Shown here: positions 8,635 to 17,279 of the stretch, piece after piece
Layout: each line of letters begins with the position of its first letter
Position numbering within the stretch: the first letter of the stretch is position 1
DNA from: JAZKFT01 sp965246935
Lineage (GTDB): Bacteria; Bacteroidota; Bacteroidia; Chitinophagales; Chitinophagaceae
DNA length: 64,000 nucleotides
Reading direction: 5' to 3'
Assembly (NCBI GenBank): GCA_965246935.1
Contig: CBDFGC010000022.1
Span: 1-64,000 of the forward strand
Translations under genes and position numbers: made by a program
Notes under the pieces: generated by a model
What the model saw: the letters and a program-made list of their open reading frames with translations, nothing else
Databases searched by the model: none
What the model was told of the DNA's origin: nothing

Positions 8635-8973
8635 TTATCCAAACAGGTCATTATCGTTCTTGCGGTGATAAATCTTATTGTCTAAAAATTCCTGAGTAGC
8701 CAGTAATGCCGGGTTGGGCATTTTTTCGTAGGCCCGGCTTATCTCAATCTGCTCCTTATTTTCATGTACTTCCTCCAGGCTATCGGTATGGCTGGCAAAT
8801 TCTTCCAGTTTGCTATGTAGTTCTTCTTTGGTAGCAATATTTATTTGGTTGGCCCTTTTGGCAATAATGGCAATGGACTCGTACAGGTTGCCGGTTTTGT
8901 TTTTTATTTCCAGCACGTTGCGGGTCTCGGCCACATTGTTTCCGGTAGTTGTATTTCTGCGGATCTTACTCAT
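8635..8973 (-). CDS. rpoZ: RNA polymerase omega/Rpb6-like subunit
   Basis: The 112-residue protein begins MSKIRRNTTTGNNVAETRNVLEI and contains NLYESIAIIAKRANQIN, the conserved omega/Rpb6 helix that helps fold the beta' subunit into RNA polymerase. The tail PNPALLATQEFLDNKIYHR is typical of the Bacteroidota form, which differs from the proteobacterial omega. Its ATG overlaps the bamD stop in an ATGA arrangement, so the two are coupled; a terminator follows. Confidence 0.85.
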   Translation of the reverse strand: MSKIRRNTTTGNNVAETRNVLEIKNKTGNLYESIAIIAKRANQINIATKEELHSKLEEFASHTDSLEEVHENKEQIEISRAYEKMPNPALLATQEFLDNKIYHRKNDNDLFG

Positions 8974-9764
8974 TTAGATATATTTTTTAAATTATTATCA
9001 GCTTGTCTTTTAAACCGTTGCACATCATCGGCTAATTTACTTTCAGGATAGCGGTCTGTGAAATCGGCACACTCATTCAGCACTTTTACAAAACGTTCTT
9101 TCTGCCTTTCTTCAATGCTGTTCTGTGCATATTCGTATGCCGATTTTATTACCATTAATTTATAGGCATCCCCTTTTTGAGAATCGGGGTAATTATCGGA
9201 AAGTACCGTAAAAGCCGTTGCAGCCGATTTGTAAAGACCTAACGTATAATAAAGCTCGGCCGATTTGTAATCCTTTTCTTCCAGTTTTACCCGGCAGGCA
9301 TCGATAATATCTGAAGCTTCTTTCAGCCGGGTAGAGCCCGGGTGAATATTAATGAAAGCCTGCATCAGTCCAACTGTTTTAGCCGTATTTGTCTGATCTA
9401 AATCCACCTTAGGCGATTGCTTGTAATAGCAATAGGCACGCATATAATCGCATTCCTCTGCCTTTGTACTATTTGGAAAAACCTCTACAAAGCCTTTAAA
9501 ATAATTTTCGGCGTTCAGGTAATCTTTCAGGTAAAAGGAAGTGTAGGCCAATCGATAATACACATGTTCAAACTTGGCTGTTCCCTTCATAGCCGGGAAA
9601 ACGTCCTCATATAGTACGGAAGCGTTATTATAACTTTTCTTATCGTAGTACTCATCTGCTTTCTGCAGCTTAAAATCGTAGTCGTTACTCTTTTGAATTT
9701 TGGAAAATTTGGAACAGGAGACCAGAACGACACTTGCAAAGAAAATAAAAACCGCTTTATTCAT
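8970..9764 (-). CDS. bamD: outer membrane protein assembly factor BamD (lipoprotein)
   Basis: The 264-residue protein has a lipoprotein signal with VLVSCSK (Cys about residue 17). The body is a run of TPR-like helical pairs: DEYYDKKSYNNASVLYEDVF, RLAYTSFYLKDYLNAENYF, STKAEECDYMRAYCYYKQSP, as in YfiO/BamD, the lipoprotein that works with BamA to insert beta-barrels into the outer membrane. Omega follows with a 4-base overlap. A perfect promoter box lies 11 bases ahead of the ATG. Confidence 0.9.
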   Translation of the reverse strand: MNKAVFIFFASVVLVSCSKFSKIQKSNDYDFKLQKADEYYDKKSYNNASVLYEDVFPAMKGTAKFEHVYYRLAYTSFYLKDYLNAENYFKGFVEVFPNSTKAEECDYMRAYCYYKQSPKVDLDQTNTAKTVGLMQAFINIHPGSTRLKEASDIIDACRVKLEEKDYKSAELYYTLGLYKSAATAFTVLSDNYPDSQKGDAYKLMVIKSAYEYAQNSIEERQKERFVKVLNECADFTDRYPESKLADDVQRFKRQADNNLKNISK

Positions 9765-9774
9765 AAAAGAAGGG

Positions 9775-9782
9775 CAAAAGTA
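9775..9782 (-). promoter_or_regulatory. promoter -7 box TACTTTTG for bamD-rpoZ
   Basis: The minus strand reads TACTTTTG, matching TAnnTTTG exactly. Ten bases separate it from the bamD ATG, implying a leader of only a few bases. Confidence 0.6.
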
Positions 9783-9852
9783 AAATATTAGGGCAAATTA
9801 ATCTCTTTCTTTTTTGAATAAGCAGTATTGGCAGTTAAGATATACCTAAAAG

Positions 9853-9884
9853 AAAAGCCTCCCGATATGATCGGGAGACTTTTC
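9853..9884 (-). terminator. rho-independent terminator after the OmpA-type gene
   Basis: A stem of CCCGAT / ATCGGG extended through CTC/GAG and flanking AAAAG / CTTTT, with a 3-base loop, lies 19 bases past the stop at 9903. On the minus strand it ends in a TTTTC run. It is nearly symmetric and could act in both directions. Confidence 0.75.
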
Positions 9885-9902
9885 TTCTATAATCTAAAAT
9901 GA

Positions 9903-11567
9903 TTAATTCGTTCTTCTGTACTCCGGACGGGGAGGCACCATGTTAGGGCCACCATCACCAGCACCTTTATCCTGTAAATCAACTGTATCAGAAGAGCCGG
10001 ACTGTCCAAATTCAAATCTTAAACGTTCAGAACCTATACCTTGTTTCTCAATCAGGTAGGTTCTTACAGCATTTGCCCTATCCCAACTCATCTGTTGTGC
10101 ACGTTTATCAGCTTCACCATAGCCTACTACCGTAATTACACAATTTGGATTGTCTTTCATTTTCTGAGCCACAGAAGCTAAGATTGCCTGAGCATCTCTG
10201 GATATAGTTTTAGAATTGCCGGTAAAACGGATACTTGGCAAATCACCAATACCACAAGGAGTTCCACCACCACCACGACGCATACTATCTATCCTGGTTC
10301 CCAATTCTGCACAGCAGGCGGGTGGAGGGCAAGTACCAACACCATCTGCATTTACGGGCTGGCAGGTTGTTGGCGTAACTAATTCTTTATCACGGAAATC
10401 AGGAACACCATCACCATCTGTATCACGTGCTTTACCACGAACATCAACCGGGGCACCGGCAGGTGTATTTGGCTCAACGTCAAACTGGTCAGTTACACCA
10501 TCATCATCCGCATCAGGCAGTACCTGTGGTGGAAATTTGGTATGAATGGGGTTATTAATTTCACTGTAAACCCAATCAAGCGGATTTAACTGCCACAATG
10601 GAGCAGTACGCTTTGCAGGATTACCTAAATTAAAGTTCAGGCTTAGATTAGTAAGGATGGCAGCATCTTTACTAGGTGTAAGTCCGCGATTCGCTGCACC
10701 ACCCTGTAAAAACCATCCGTCAATGTAATCATCTCCGGTGAAAATATATTTAAGATCTAATCCTAATGAAACTTTTTTACTAAAGGCATATTCAGCACCA
10801 CCAATTAGCGAAAAAGAGTGGCGGATCTGATACTTACCCAAGGCTGAATTATTAAAATTCGGAGAACGGTCATCTACAGAGGCAGGTGTTTCATAGCTGT
10901 CATCCAGTAAATTTCTAAGTGCGCTACGGATATCTTTACGCTTCTGACTGAAGTTTATATTATTATAATTATAGGAAGCATTTCCGTTTAAAACATTAAG
11001 CGCCGTTTTGTAAATGAACGGTGAATAACCGATCCCAACCGTTATGTTTAACTTGTTTTGCTTTGAATGAAACATAATATTATTCAGAGAAATCAAGGCG
11101 TCTAACGATGGGATAATAGCAGTTGTCTTATAATTGTGAACATAATAACCGAGTCCGGCAGGGCTTGCTGTTGTCGCATATCTGGATAAAACAGCGTTAT
11201 TACCGAGATTACCATTTTTGCGGTAATCAAGCCCTTTTGTTTGACCGTAAACAACTGAACCTCTCAGGGAAAGTACATATCCTAATGCCTTACGAACTGA
11301 AAGACCAAAATCATAACCCGGTAAGGCAGGGCAATCGCTGTTAAGGACAAACATACCTGCCGTCACACCCAACTGCCACATATCCCGTGGGCGGGCTGGA
11401 AAGTTCTGGTCTTTTGAATTATTACGCCATTCATTCTGCTGTGCCATTCTACGAGCCGGAATATAGCTGGAGTCCATATAATTATGGGTTCCGGCCAACT
11501 GTGCCCAAGCCCCCGATGCTGCTCCCAGCATGAGTGCTATTGCCAATAAGTACTTTTTACTTGTCAT
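9903..11567 (-). CDS. OmpA-family outer membrane protein with calcium-binding type-3 repeats
   Basis: The 554-residue protein has a signal peptide ending near AWAQ, then a beta-strand-rich region (about 20-330) that probably forms a barrel. At about residues 349-390, DADDDGVTDQFD and DTDGDGVPDFRD are thrombospondin type-3 calcium-binding repeats. From about residue 440 comes an OmpA C-terminal domain: IRFTGNSKTISRDAQAIL, ITVVGYGEAD and WDRANAVRTYLIEKQGI, which in this family binds peptidoglycan diaminopimelate. It likely tethers the outer membrane to the wall. It has its own promoter box and terminator, so it is a monocistronic gene. Confidence 0.88.
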   Translation of the reverse strand: MTSKKYLLAIALMLGAASGAWAQLAGTHNYMDSSYIPARRMAQQNEWRNNSKDQNFPARPRDMWQLGVTAGMFVLNSDCPALPGYDFGLSVRKALGYVLSLRGSVVYGQTKGLDYRKNGNLGNNAVLSRYATTASPAGLGYYVHNYKTTAIIPSLDALISLNNIMFHSKQNKLNITVGIGYSPFIYKTALNVLNGNASYNYNNINFSQKRKDIRSALRNLLDDSYETPASVDDRSPNFNNSALGKYQIRHSFSLIGGAEYAFSKKVSLGLDLKYIFTGDDYIDGWFLQGGAANRGLTPSKDAAILTNLSLNFNLGNPAKRTAPLWQLNPLDWVYSEINNPIHTKFPPQVLPDADDDGVTDQFDVEPNTPAGAPVDVRGKARDTDGDGVPDFRDKELVTPTTCQPVNADGVGTCPPPACCAELGTRIDSMRRGGGGTPCGIGDLPSIRFTGNSKTISRDAQAILASVAQKMKDNPNCVITVVGYGEADKRAQQMSWDRANAVRTYLIEKQGIGSERLRFEFGQSGSSDTVDLQDKGAGDGGPNMVPPRPEYRRTN

Positions 11568-11612
11568 GATTCAAATTTGAGGGGTTGTGAATATTGTCAG
11601 GATATATTATTG

Positions 11613-11620
11613 CAAAAATA
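11613..11620 (-). promoter_or_regulatory. promoter -7 box TATTTTTG for the OmpA-type gene
   Basis: The minus strand reads TATTTTTG (TAnnTTTG consensus). It ends 45 bases before the ATG at 11567, giving a leader of about 40 bases. Confidence 0.55.
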
Positions 11621-11737
11621 GAAACCTAAGTTAAATATCCAAATTTTGATGTTAGTTTATTAATGATGAGCTCCTATACAACACTTATGCCTAAGTATTA
11701 TAGCAATAACTATTAGCGAAGAAAGGCAATTCTATGG

Positions 11738-11744
11738 TACTTTG
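11738..11744 (+). promoter_or_regulatory. promoter -7-like box TACTTTG for the prenyl synthase gene
   Basis: TACTTTG is one base short of the TAnnTTTG consensus and ends 13 bases before the ATG at 11758. It lies downstream of an in-frame ATG at 11734, so it argues for the shorter protein. Confidence 0.4.
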
Positions 11745-11757
11745 CCGCATTAATTAC

Positions 11758-12726
11758 ATGATAAGTTACCCACAGCCTGATATTATTGAAGAAGAACTCA
11801 AAATTTTTGAGCAAAAATTCAAAATTGCTGTAAAAAGTCAGGCGCCATTACTGGATCGTATCATGCAATATATCATTCGCAGGAAAGGAAAGCAACTGCG
11901 TCCACGTTTTGTACTATTATGTGCCAAGTTATTTGCACCGGTCACGGAATCTACCTACCGTGGGGCTTCGTTGGTAGAACTGGTACATACAGCTTCACTT
12001 GTACATGATGATGTAGTGGACGAATCGATGGAACGGCGGGGTTTCTTTTCTATTAACGCTTTGTGGAAAAATAAAATAGCGGTGCTGGTGGGCGACTACC
12101 TGCTGACAAAAGGAATGTTGCTTTCGTTAGAAAATAAGGAATATGAAATATTACACATCCTGAACGATGCAGTGCGGAAAATGAGTGAAGGAGAGTTGCT
12201 ACAAATGGAAAAAGCCAGAAAATTAAATTTGAAGGAGGACGTTTACTTTGAAATTATCCGCAACAAAACGGCTTCGCTGCTGGCATCGGCCTGTGCCACA
12301 GGCGCCTGGAGTACCACATCTGATCCGGCTATTACAGAGCAGGTACGCCTGTTTGGTGAAAAAGTAGGCATCGCATTTCAAATTAAAGACGACCTTTTTG
12401 ATTATGGAACGGACGATGTAGGAAAACCAACCGGCAATGACATCAAGGAAAAGAAACTGACGCTGCCACTCATATATACTTTAAATAAAGTAAGTAGTAC
12501 CGAGCGGAGAGCAATGATTTACACACTAAAAAATGAAAACCGGGATGCGGCAAAAATTAAAACGCTGATTAAAAAAGTAGAATCGACGGGTGGGATTACG
12601 TATGCGGTCGAAAAAATGAACGCTTACCGGGATGAAGCGTTACAACTTTTATACACTTTTCCTGATAATGAGGTACGCTATGCCTTGGAACAACTGGTGC
12701 GTTACACAACCGGCAGAAAATACTGA
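11758..12726 (+). CDS. ispB: long-chain polyprenyl diphosphate synthase
   Basis: The 322-residue protein is a trans-prenyltransferase: the first Asp-rich motif is LVHDDVVDESMERRG and the second is QIKDDLFDYGTDD; both bind magnesium-diphosphate. GKQLRPRFVLL near residue 45 binds the allylic substrate. It condenses isopentenyl diphosphate onto farnesyl or geranylgeranyl diphosphate to make the side chain of menaquinone; the chain length cannot be read from sequence. The start at 11758 (MISYPQPDIIEEELK) fits relatives and the promoter box; an upstream ATG at 11734 has an AGAAAGG sequence ahead of it and cannot be excluded. The symbol is given by family. Confidence 0.85.
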   Translation: MISYPQPDIIEEELKIFEQKFKIAVKSQAPLLDRIMQYIIRRKGKQLRPRFVLLCAKLFAPVTESTYRGASLVELVHTASLVHDDVVDESMERRGFFSINALWKNKIAVLVGDYLLTKGMLLSLENKEYEILHILNDAVRKMSEGELLQMEKARKLNLKEDVYFEIIRNKTASLLASACATGAWSTTSDPAITEQVRLFGEKVGIAFQIKDDLFDYGTDDVGKPTGNDIKEKKLTLPLIYTLNKVSSTERRAMIYTLKNENRDAAKIKTLIKKVESTGGITYAVEKMNAYRDEALQLLYTFPDNEVRYALEQLVRYTTGRKY

Positions 12727-12728
12727 TG

Positions 12729-12758
12729 TAGGAGGTCGGCGTCGCTCCCATTTTTTTT
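12729..12758 (+). terminator. probable terminator after the prenyl synthase gene
   Basis: GGAG ... CTCC pairs around GTCGGCGTCG just after the stop, followed by eight Ts. The stem is short but the T run is strong. The sequence GTAGGAGGTCGGCGTCGCTC also resembles a REP-type palindrome. Confidence 0.5.
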
Positions 12759-12770
12759 AGAAACCTGCGG

Positions 12771-13002
12771 GTGCATCCCAAAATGTCGCTGGTTAAGTAG
12801 AAACCATTTTTTGCATTTATGTGCTGTAGGCACTACCCGTTTGCATGGTAATTATTAGTCTTTTGTTTATAAGCACAGCGCCTGTCCCAATTATTTCGGG
12901 GTAGCCCCGCCGGGGCAAAACAACATGCGCTCAGCGAATTTTCTACTACAAACAGGTAGCCCCGTCGGGGCAGTATGCTCTTAACGACATTTTGGGATGC
13001 AC
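12771..13002. mobile_element. MITE-like element: 18-bp perfect inverted repeats around two GCCCCG palindromes
   Basis: GTGCATCCCAAAATGTCG at 12771-12788 is repeated exactly as its reverse complement at 12985-13002. Inside lie two direct copies of GTAGCCCCGnCGGGGCA (12901-12917 and 12956-12972), each a perfect palindrome around one base. No protein frame fills the 232-base interval. This has the build of a small non-autonomous mobile element or a paired REP unit. It occupies nearly all of the gap between the prenyl synthase gene and recJ, and ends 36 bases before the recJ ATG. Confidence 0.55.
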
Positions 13003-13038
13003 ACCTCCGTCCTGCCAATAACTCACTATTTTTACCCC

Positions 13039-14757
13039 ATGGAAAAAAGATGGACTGTTTTGGGAGCCGATCCGGCACGGGTAAAAGCCCTGCAGGAAAG
13101 CTTACGCATTTCATCTGTCATCTGTAAAATCCTGGTACAGCGGGGCATTCAGTCTTTTGAAGAAGCCCGTACTTATTTCAGGCCATCCCTTACTGCTATT
13201 CACTCGCCCTGGCTGATGAAGGATATGGATAAAGCCGTTAGCCGGATCCTGGAAGCGTTCGACCGTAATGAAAATATACTGGTATATGGCGATTATGATG
13301 TAGATGGTACGACGTCGGTGGCACTGATGTTCCAGTTTCTGATTGGAAATTATCCGAACGTAACATATTACATACCTCATCGTTACCGGGAAGGCTACGG
13401 CGTAAGCAAAGCGGGTATTGAGCATGCCCTGGAAAACAATGTCACCCTGATTATTTCGCTTGACTGCGGCATAAAATCGGTGGAACTGGTACAATATGCC
13501 AGGTCAGCCGGTATTGACTTTATTATATGCGACCACCACACACCTGATACGGTATTGCCTGCTGCTATTGCTATCCTGAATGCCAAGCAACCTGGTTGCC
13601 CGTACCCTTTTAAAGAACTGTGTGGCTGTGGGGTAGGCTTAAAACTCATACAGGCTTTGTGCGAAAAATTGTATTTGCCTGCCGAAACATGGATGCGTTA
13701 CCTTGACCTGGCGGCTACCGCTATTGCCGCCGATATTGTGCCGATATGCGATGAAAACCGGGTAATTGCGTACTACGGGTTAAAAAGAGTAAATGAAAAC
13801 CCGTGTACAGGTATTAAGGCTTTAATGGAACTGGCTGCGCTCACTACCAAAGTTCATATTACGAATCTTGTTTTTATTATAGCGCCACGGGTAAATGCTG
13901 CAGGCCGTATGGATGATGCCCGAAAAGCTGTACAAATGTTTGTGGAGCAGGATTATACCCAGGCGATGGAACTGGCAAAATTGCTGCACTTAGATAATAC
14001 CGACCGTAAAGAAGCAGATAGTACCATTACCGGCGAAGCGCTGGCACTGATAGCGGAGGATGCGTCCGGCACAGAAAAAAGAACAACAGTACTGTACCAG
14101 AGCCATTGGCATAAAGGTGTGGTAGGCATTGTTGCCAGCCGGTTAATTGACAAGTATTACCGCCCCACCATTATTCTTACGAAAAGCGGTGATAAAGTTT
14201 CCGGCTCTGCACGCAGTGTAAGCGGTTTTAATGTGTACGAAGCCATTCACCAGTGTAAAGATTTACTGGAAACATATGGTGGCCATTTTTATGCCGCCGG
14301 ACTTACCTTAAAACCCGAAAATGTGGCTGCGTTCCGTAATCTGTTTGAGGAAGTTGTTAGTCGTTCGCTCACAGAAGAAATGCGCACACCGGAAATTGTA
14401 ATTGATGCAGAAATATATTTCCAGGATGTTAGTGTTCCTTTTTATAATATTCTTTGCCAGATGGAACCTTACGGACCGGAGAATATGCGTCCGGTATTTG
14501 TGGCCCGGCATGTATATGATACGGGCTACTCCCGTTTGATAAAAGATGCACACATAAAATTCTGTCTGCGGCAGTATGATACCTTCATAGAAGGCATTGG
14601 CTTTAATATGGCAGCAAAATTTGATTTACTCCGGCCGGGCCAACCGATAGATATTGTATTTAATATTGATGAGAATGAGTGGAATGGTGAAAAGAAATTA
14701 CAATTAAAAGTAATTGATCTTAAGGCTTCACAACATCAGCCTATCTCTCCTAATTAA
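13039..14757 (+). CDS. recJ: single-stranded-DNA-specific exonuclease RecJ
   Basis: RecJ degrades single-stranded DNA 5' to 3' in recombination and mismatch repair. The 572-residue product shows the DHH phosphoesterase motifs in order: VYGDYDVDGTTS (about residue 83), SLDCG, CDHHTPD (about 165), a conserved ADIVPICDENR, then the DHHA1 part with GVVGIVASRLIDKYYRP, SGSARSVSGFNVYEA and GGHFYAAGLTL, and a C-terminal OB-like domain. The start MEKRWTVLGADP at 13039 matches relatives; the longer frame from 12997 would run into the MITE-like element. No defect is seen. Confidence 0.95.
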   Translation: MEKRWTVLGADPARVKALQESLRISSVICKILVQRGIQSFEEARTYFRPSLTAIHSPWLMKDMDKAVSRILEAFDRNENILVYGDYDVDGTTSVALMFQFLIGNYPNVTYYIPHRYREGYGVSKAGIEHALENNVTLIISLDCGIKSVELVQYARSAGIDFIICDHHTPDTVLPAAIAILNAKQPGCPYPFKELCGCGVGLKLIQALCEKLYLPAETWMRYLDLAATAIAADIVPICDENRVIAYYGLKRVNENPCTGIKALMELAALTTKVHITNLVFIIAPRVNAAGRMDDARKAVQMFVEQDYTQAMELAKLLHLDNTDRKEADSTITGEALALIAEDASGTEKRTTVLYQSHWHKGVVGIVASRLIDKYYRPTIILTKSGDKVSGSARSVSGFNVYEAIHQCKDLLETYGGHFYAAGLTLKPENVAAFRNLFEEVVSRSLTEEMRTPEIVIDAEIYFQDVSVPFYNILCQMEPYGPENMRPVFVARHVYDTGYSRLIKDAHIKFCLRQYDTFIEGIGFNMAAKFDLLRPGQPIDIVFNIDENEWNGEKKLQLKVIDLKASQHQPISPN

Positions 14758-14762
14758 TTTTG
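14755..14762 (+). promoter_or_regulatory. promoter -7 box TAATTTTG overlapping the recJ stop
   Basis: TAATTTTG matches TAnnTTTG exactly and shares the recJ stop codon bases. It ends one base before ATG 14764. If transcription starts 4-7 bases past the box, that ATG would be lost and the methyltransferase would start at ATG 14803. Confidence 0.45.
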
Positions 14763-14763
14763 C

Positions 14764-15426
14764 ATGCTCCGCTATTTCTTTTACTTAGCCTGGCACTGGG
14801 ATATGCAGTTGGCCCTCTTTATTATTAAGCACGAATGGAGGGGCGAAAAAAAATACGGCATTCAGACAAGTGGTATCGACGATCTAAAGAGCAGCCTGCC
14901 CCCGGAAAAACGGATTCATGCCAGCATTTACCAACCTATTAATTATTACGTTGCCGAACAGCTTTTTGAGCAGATAGATATAGAAGATGTGGAGGGTACT
15001 TTAGTAGATTTAGGTTGCGGTAAAGGAAGGATTTTTGCGGTTGGTGCCGCCCGTGGTTTCAAAAAAATAACCGGTGTCGAATTTTCGGAGAAACTCTGTA
15101 TTGATGCGTTGGCAACCGCCCAAAAAACAGCGCAGCAATTCCCGGATGTTTCTATTGAAGTAATATGCCGGAATGCAGCCACTTATACCATTCCCTGCGA
15201 TGTAACAACGATCTTTTTATTTAACCCGTTTGATGCAACGGTAATGCTGGAAGTAATTAAACAAATCAATGAGAGCCAGCGTCTGCATCCGCGGCCCGTC
15301 AAAATATTGTACGCCAATCCGGTTTGCAAGCAATTATTTCTGGATGCAGGTTTTAGGGAAACCTTTCATTTTAAAAAACTGATATATCTGGAAGGAAGCG
15401 TATTAGAAAGAGAAACTGGCCTGTAA
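14764..15426 (+). CDS. class I SAM-dependent methyltransferase, substrate unknown
   Basis: The 220-residue reading has the Rossmann motif I GTLVDLGCGKGRIFAVGA, followed by ITGVEFSEKLCIDAL (motif II acidic residue) and FLFNPFDATVMLEVI (motif IV/V region). FLFNPF in place of a classical NPPY suggests a small-molecule, lipid or protein substrate rather than an amino group on DNA. Upstream hydrophobic residues (MLRYFFYLAWHW) may not be translated: the promoter box at 14755-14762 favours the ATG at 14803 (MQLALFIIKHEW). The 3' end overlaps the convergent Uma2-type gene by 24 bases. Confidence 0.75.
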   Translation: MLRYFFYLAWHWDMQLALFIIKHEWRGEKKYGIQTSGIDDLKSSLPPEKRIHASIYQPINYYVAEQLFEQIDIEDVEGTLVDLGCGKGRIFAVGAARGFKKITGVEFSEKLCIDALATAQKTAQQFPDVSIEVICRNAATYTIPCDVTTIFLFNPFDATVMLEVIKQINESQRLHPRPVKILYANPVCKQLFLDAGFRETFHFKKLIYLEGSVLERETGL

Positions 15427-15957
15427 AACAGATGAATCTATTTTACCTTTTGTGGCAGGCTGTTGCATATATTTTTTGTCCTGTAAAATATAATGCAGTA
15501 CTTCTTTGGTAATTGGATCAACAATAAAATATTCCGGCACACCGAAGCTTTCGTACAAATTAAATTTTCTTTCAAGATCATGGCTGCGGTTGTCTGGAGA
15601 GAGCAATTCAATTAATATATCCGGAATGCCTCGTATTTTACCTTTCTGTATAATTTCTAATCTTTCATTGGAAATATATACAAGGTCAGGCTCAACTACA
15701 TTCTTTTCATCAAGGTATACTGAAATCGGGGCAACTACACATTTCCCCGGACTGTGCTTCTTTATAAAAGTAATTATACCATACAATAATTTACCGGAAA
15801 CTTCCTGGTGCTCGAATGATGGAGTTGGTGGCATATAGAGTATATTATCAATTACTTCAGAACGAGTGCTGTCGGGCAGCAATTCGTACACCTCCATGGC
15901 AGTACGAGGCGGCTGGGCATACAATTTTTTCTTACTGGCTTTTAGCGGTGCTGTCAT
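15403..15957 (-). CDS. Uma2-family (DUF820) PD-(D/E)XK nuclease-like protein
   Basis: The 184-residue protein matches the Uma2 family: YELLPDSTRSEVIDNILYMPPTPSFEHQ, then VVEPDLVYISNE, and IPDILIELLSPDNRSHDLERKFNLYESFGVPEYFIVDP. The residues VEPD and the ELLSP acidic position correspond to the metal-binding core of the restriction-endonuclease-like fold. Uma2 proteins are abundant in Cyanobacteria and Bacteroidota, but their biological role is unsettled. The gene runs against the methyltransferase with overlapping 3' ends. A perfect promoter box sits four bases ahead of the ATG. Confidence 0.85.
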   Translation of the reverse strand: MTAPLKASKKKLYAQPPRTAMEVYELLPDSTRSEVIDNILYMPPTPSFEHQEVSGKLLYGIITFIKKHSPGKCVVAPISVYLDEKNVVEPDLVYISNERLEIIQKGKIRGIPDILIELLSPDNRSHDLERKFNLYESFGVPEYFIVDPITKEVLHYILQDKKYMQQPATKGKIDSSVLQASFSF

Positions 15958-15961
15958 ACAT

Positions 15962-15969
15962 CAAATGTA
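15962..15969 (-). promoter_or_regulatory. promoter -7 box TACATTTG for the Uma2-type gene
   Basis: The minus strand reads TACATTTG, an exact TAnnTTTG match, only four bases from the ATG at 15957. The message would be leaderless. Confidence 0.5.
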
Positions 15970-15984
15970 AAAAGTTATCTCAAA

Positions 15985-16311
15985 TCATTTCAGCTTTTCA
16001 TTCTCCCGGTGCCGGGTAGCATCCCTGTTGTTTTTCTTCTCAAAATTTTTCTGTAACGCCTCGGTTAAGTTTACGCCGGTTTGGTTAGCCAGGCAAATCA
16101 GCACCCATAGTACATCGGCCAATTCATCCGCCAAAGAAGCTTTGCTGTCGCCTTCCTTGAATGATTGTTCGCCAAATTGCCTCACCATCAGCCGGGCCAG
16201 TTCACCGGTTTCTTCCATTAAAATTCCCAAATTAGTCAGTTCGCTGAAATAACGTACGCCAATTGTTTTTACCCAGTCATCTACCTGCTGCTGGGCCTGT
16301 TCGATAGTCAT
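15985..16311 (-). CDS. MazG-like nucleotide pyrophosphohydrolase
   Basis: The 108-residue protein is a single MazG domain: GILMEETGELARL and SLADELADVLWVLICLANQTG supply the EExxE and DExxD acidic sets that bind magnesium. Small all-alpha NTP pyrophosphatases of this kind hydrolyse non-canonical nucleoside triphosphates to monophosphates (house cleaning). The length fits the single-domain class rather than the double-domain E. coli MazG. It lies in a same-strand run with the globin and dtd genes, with short gaps. Confidence 0.85.
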   Translation of the reverse strand: MTIEQAQQQVDDWVKTIGVRYFSELTNLGILMEETGELARLMVRQFGEQSFKEGDSKASLADELADVLWVLICLANQTGVNLTEALQKNFEKKNNRDATRHRENEKLK

Positions 16312-16338
16312 AAAAGATGTGATTAATGTATACAGGAT

Positions 16339-16728
16339 TTATTTGAAAGCGATACCGCTATGATTGAATTTGATATTCATCATTGTGGCAACAGAGGCGG
16401 CCCGTTGCTTCATCAGCGTAGCTTTATCTCCCTCAAAAAAATCATCAACGGTTGTTGTAAATAATTGCACCCAATGCTGCAGGTGTAGTGGTGTAATAGC
16501 CGATAACTGATGAATATGCTGATGTACCTGCATTACATTTTTTGAGTAGCCGGTTTTGCCAAATACAACGGCTTCCCAAAAAGCAGTAATTACCGGCAGG
16601 TGAGTTGAAATATCCAACAGAATGACGGTTGTAAAAAAATAGCCGATGGTTTCATCCATTACAGCTTTATCATAAAATGCCGACAGGATCTGTAGCAAAT
16701 CGTCCCTGTTCACAATGTCTCTTTTCAC
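16339..16728 (-). CDS. group III truncated haemoglobin
   Basis: The protein of about 129 residues matches group III (P-type) truncated globins: LLQILSAFYDKAVMDETIGYFF, then ITAFWEAVVFGKTGYSKNVMQVHQHIHQL, where the His of MQVHQ is the expected proximal haem ligand, and LQHWVQLFTTTVDDFFEGDKA. Such globins bind O2 or NO; the physiological role here is unknown. There is no ATG: the open frame offers TTG at 16731 or GTG at 16728, with GGAAGG ahead and an in-frame stop just upstream, so a GTG start is chosen. Confidence 0.8.
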   Translation of the reverse strand: MKRDIVNRDDLLQILSAFYDKAVMDETIGYFFTTVILLDISTHLPVITAFWEAVVFGKTGYSKNVMQVHQHIHQLSAITPLHLQHWVQLFTTTVDDFFEGDKATLMKQRAASVATMMNIKFNHSGIAFK

Positions 16729-16824
16729 CAATTTCCTTCCGATTTAAAACAGATTTTGAAAATGAATTTGGCCGGTTCATTTGGGTTGCTTATTGCCCAT
16801 TGCCGGTTGCTGTTTTGATTTGTA

Positions 16825-17277
16825 TTATTCCCTGTTTTTTGTATCTATCCAAATGGTAAGCGGTCCGTCGTTTACCAGCGCCACCTTCATATCGGCCCCA
16901 AAAGTTCCGGTTTGGATGGTATTTTCTAAAACGGTTTCCAGGTCAATAATTAATTTTTCATATAATGGCAGGGCCACTTCCGGTTTGGCAGCCTGTATAT
17001 AGGATGGCCGGGCGCCCTTTTTTACGGATGCATGAAGCGTAAACTGGCTTACCAGTAAAATACTACCGCCGGTATCTTTTACCGATAGGTTGGGTATGGC
17101 ATTTTCATCGTCAAAAATGCGGAGGCTCACAATTTTGCTGCTCAGCCACTCTATGTCCTCCTGCTCATCAGCATCTTCTATACCTACCAGCACTAATAAA
17201 CCACGTTCAATAGAAGCGGCTACCTCGCCGTGAATAGCTACTGATGCCTGCTGCACCCTTTGAATTACTGCTCTCAT
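16825..17277 (-). CDS. dtd: D-aminoacyl-tRNA deacylase
   Basis: DTD removes D-amino acids (and glycine) mischarged on tRNA. The 150-residue protein has the expected length and motifs: MRAVIQRVQQASV at the start, the catalytic-pocket motif LLVSQFTLHAS, and near the C terminus LVNDGPLTIWIDT, the Gly-Pro chirality filter. An inverted ATTCAC/GTGAAT word repeat begins immediately upstream of its ATG. Confidence 0.95.
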   Translation of the reverse strand: MRAVIQRVQQASVAIHGEVAASIERGLLVLVGIEDADEQEDIEWLSSKIVSLRIFDDENAIPNLSVKDTGGSILLVSQFTLHASVKKGARPSYIQAAKPEVALPLYEKLIIDLETVLENTIQTGTFGADMKVALVNDGPLTIWIDTKNRE

Positions 17278-17279
17278 AT

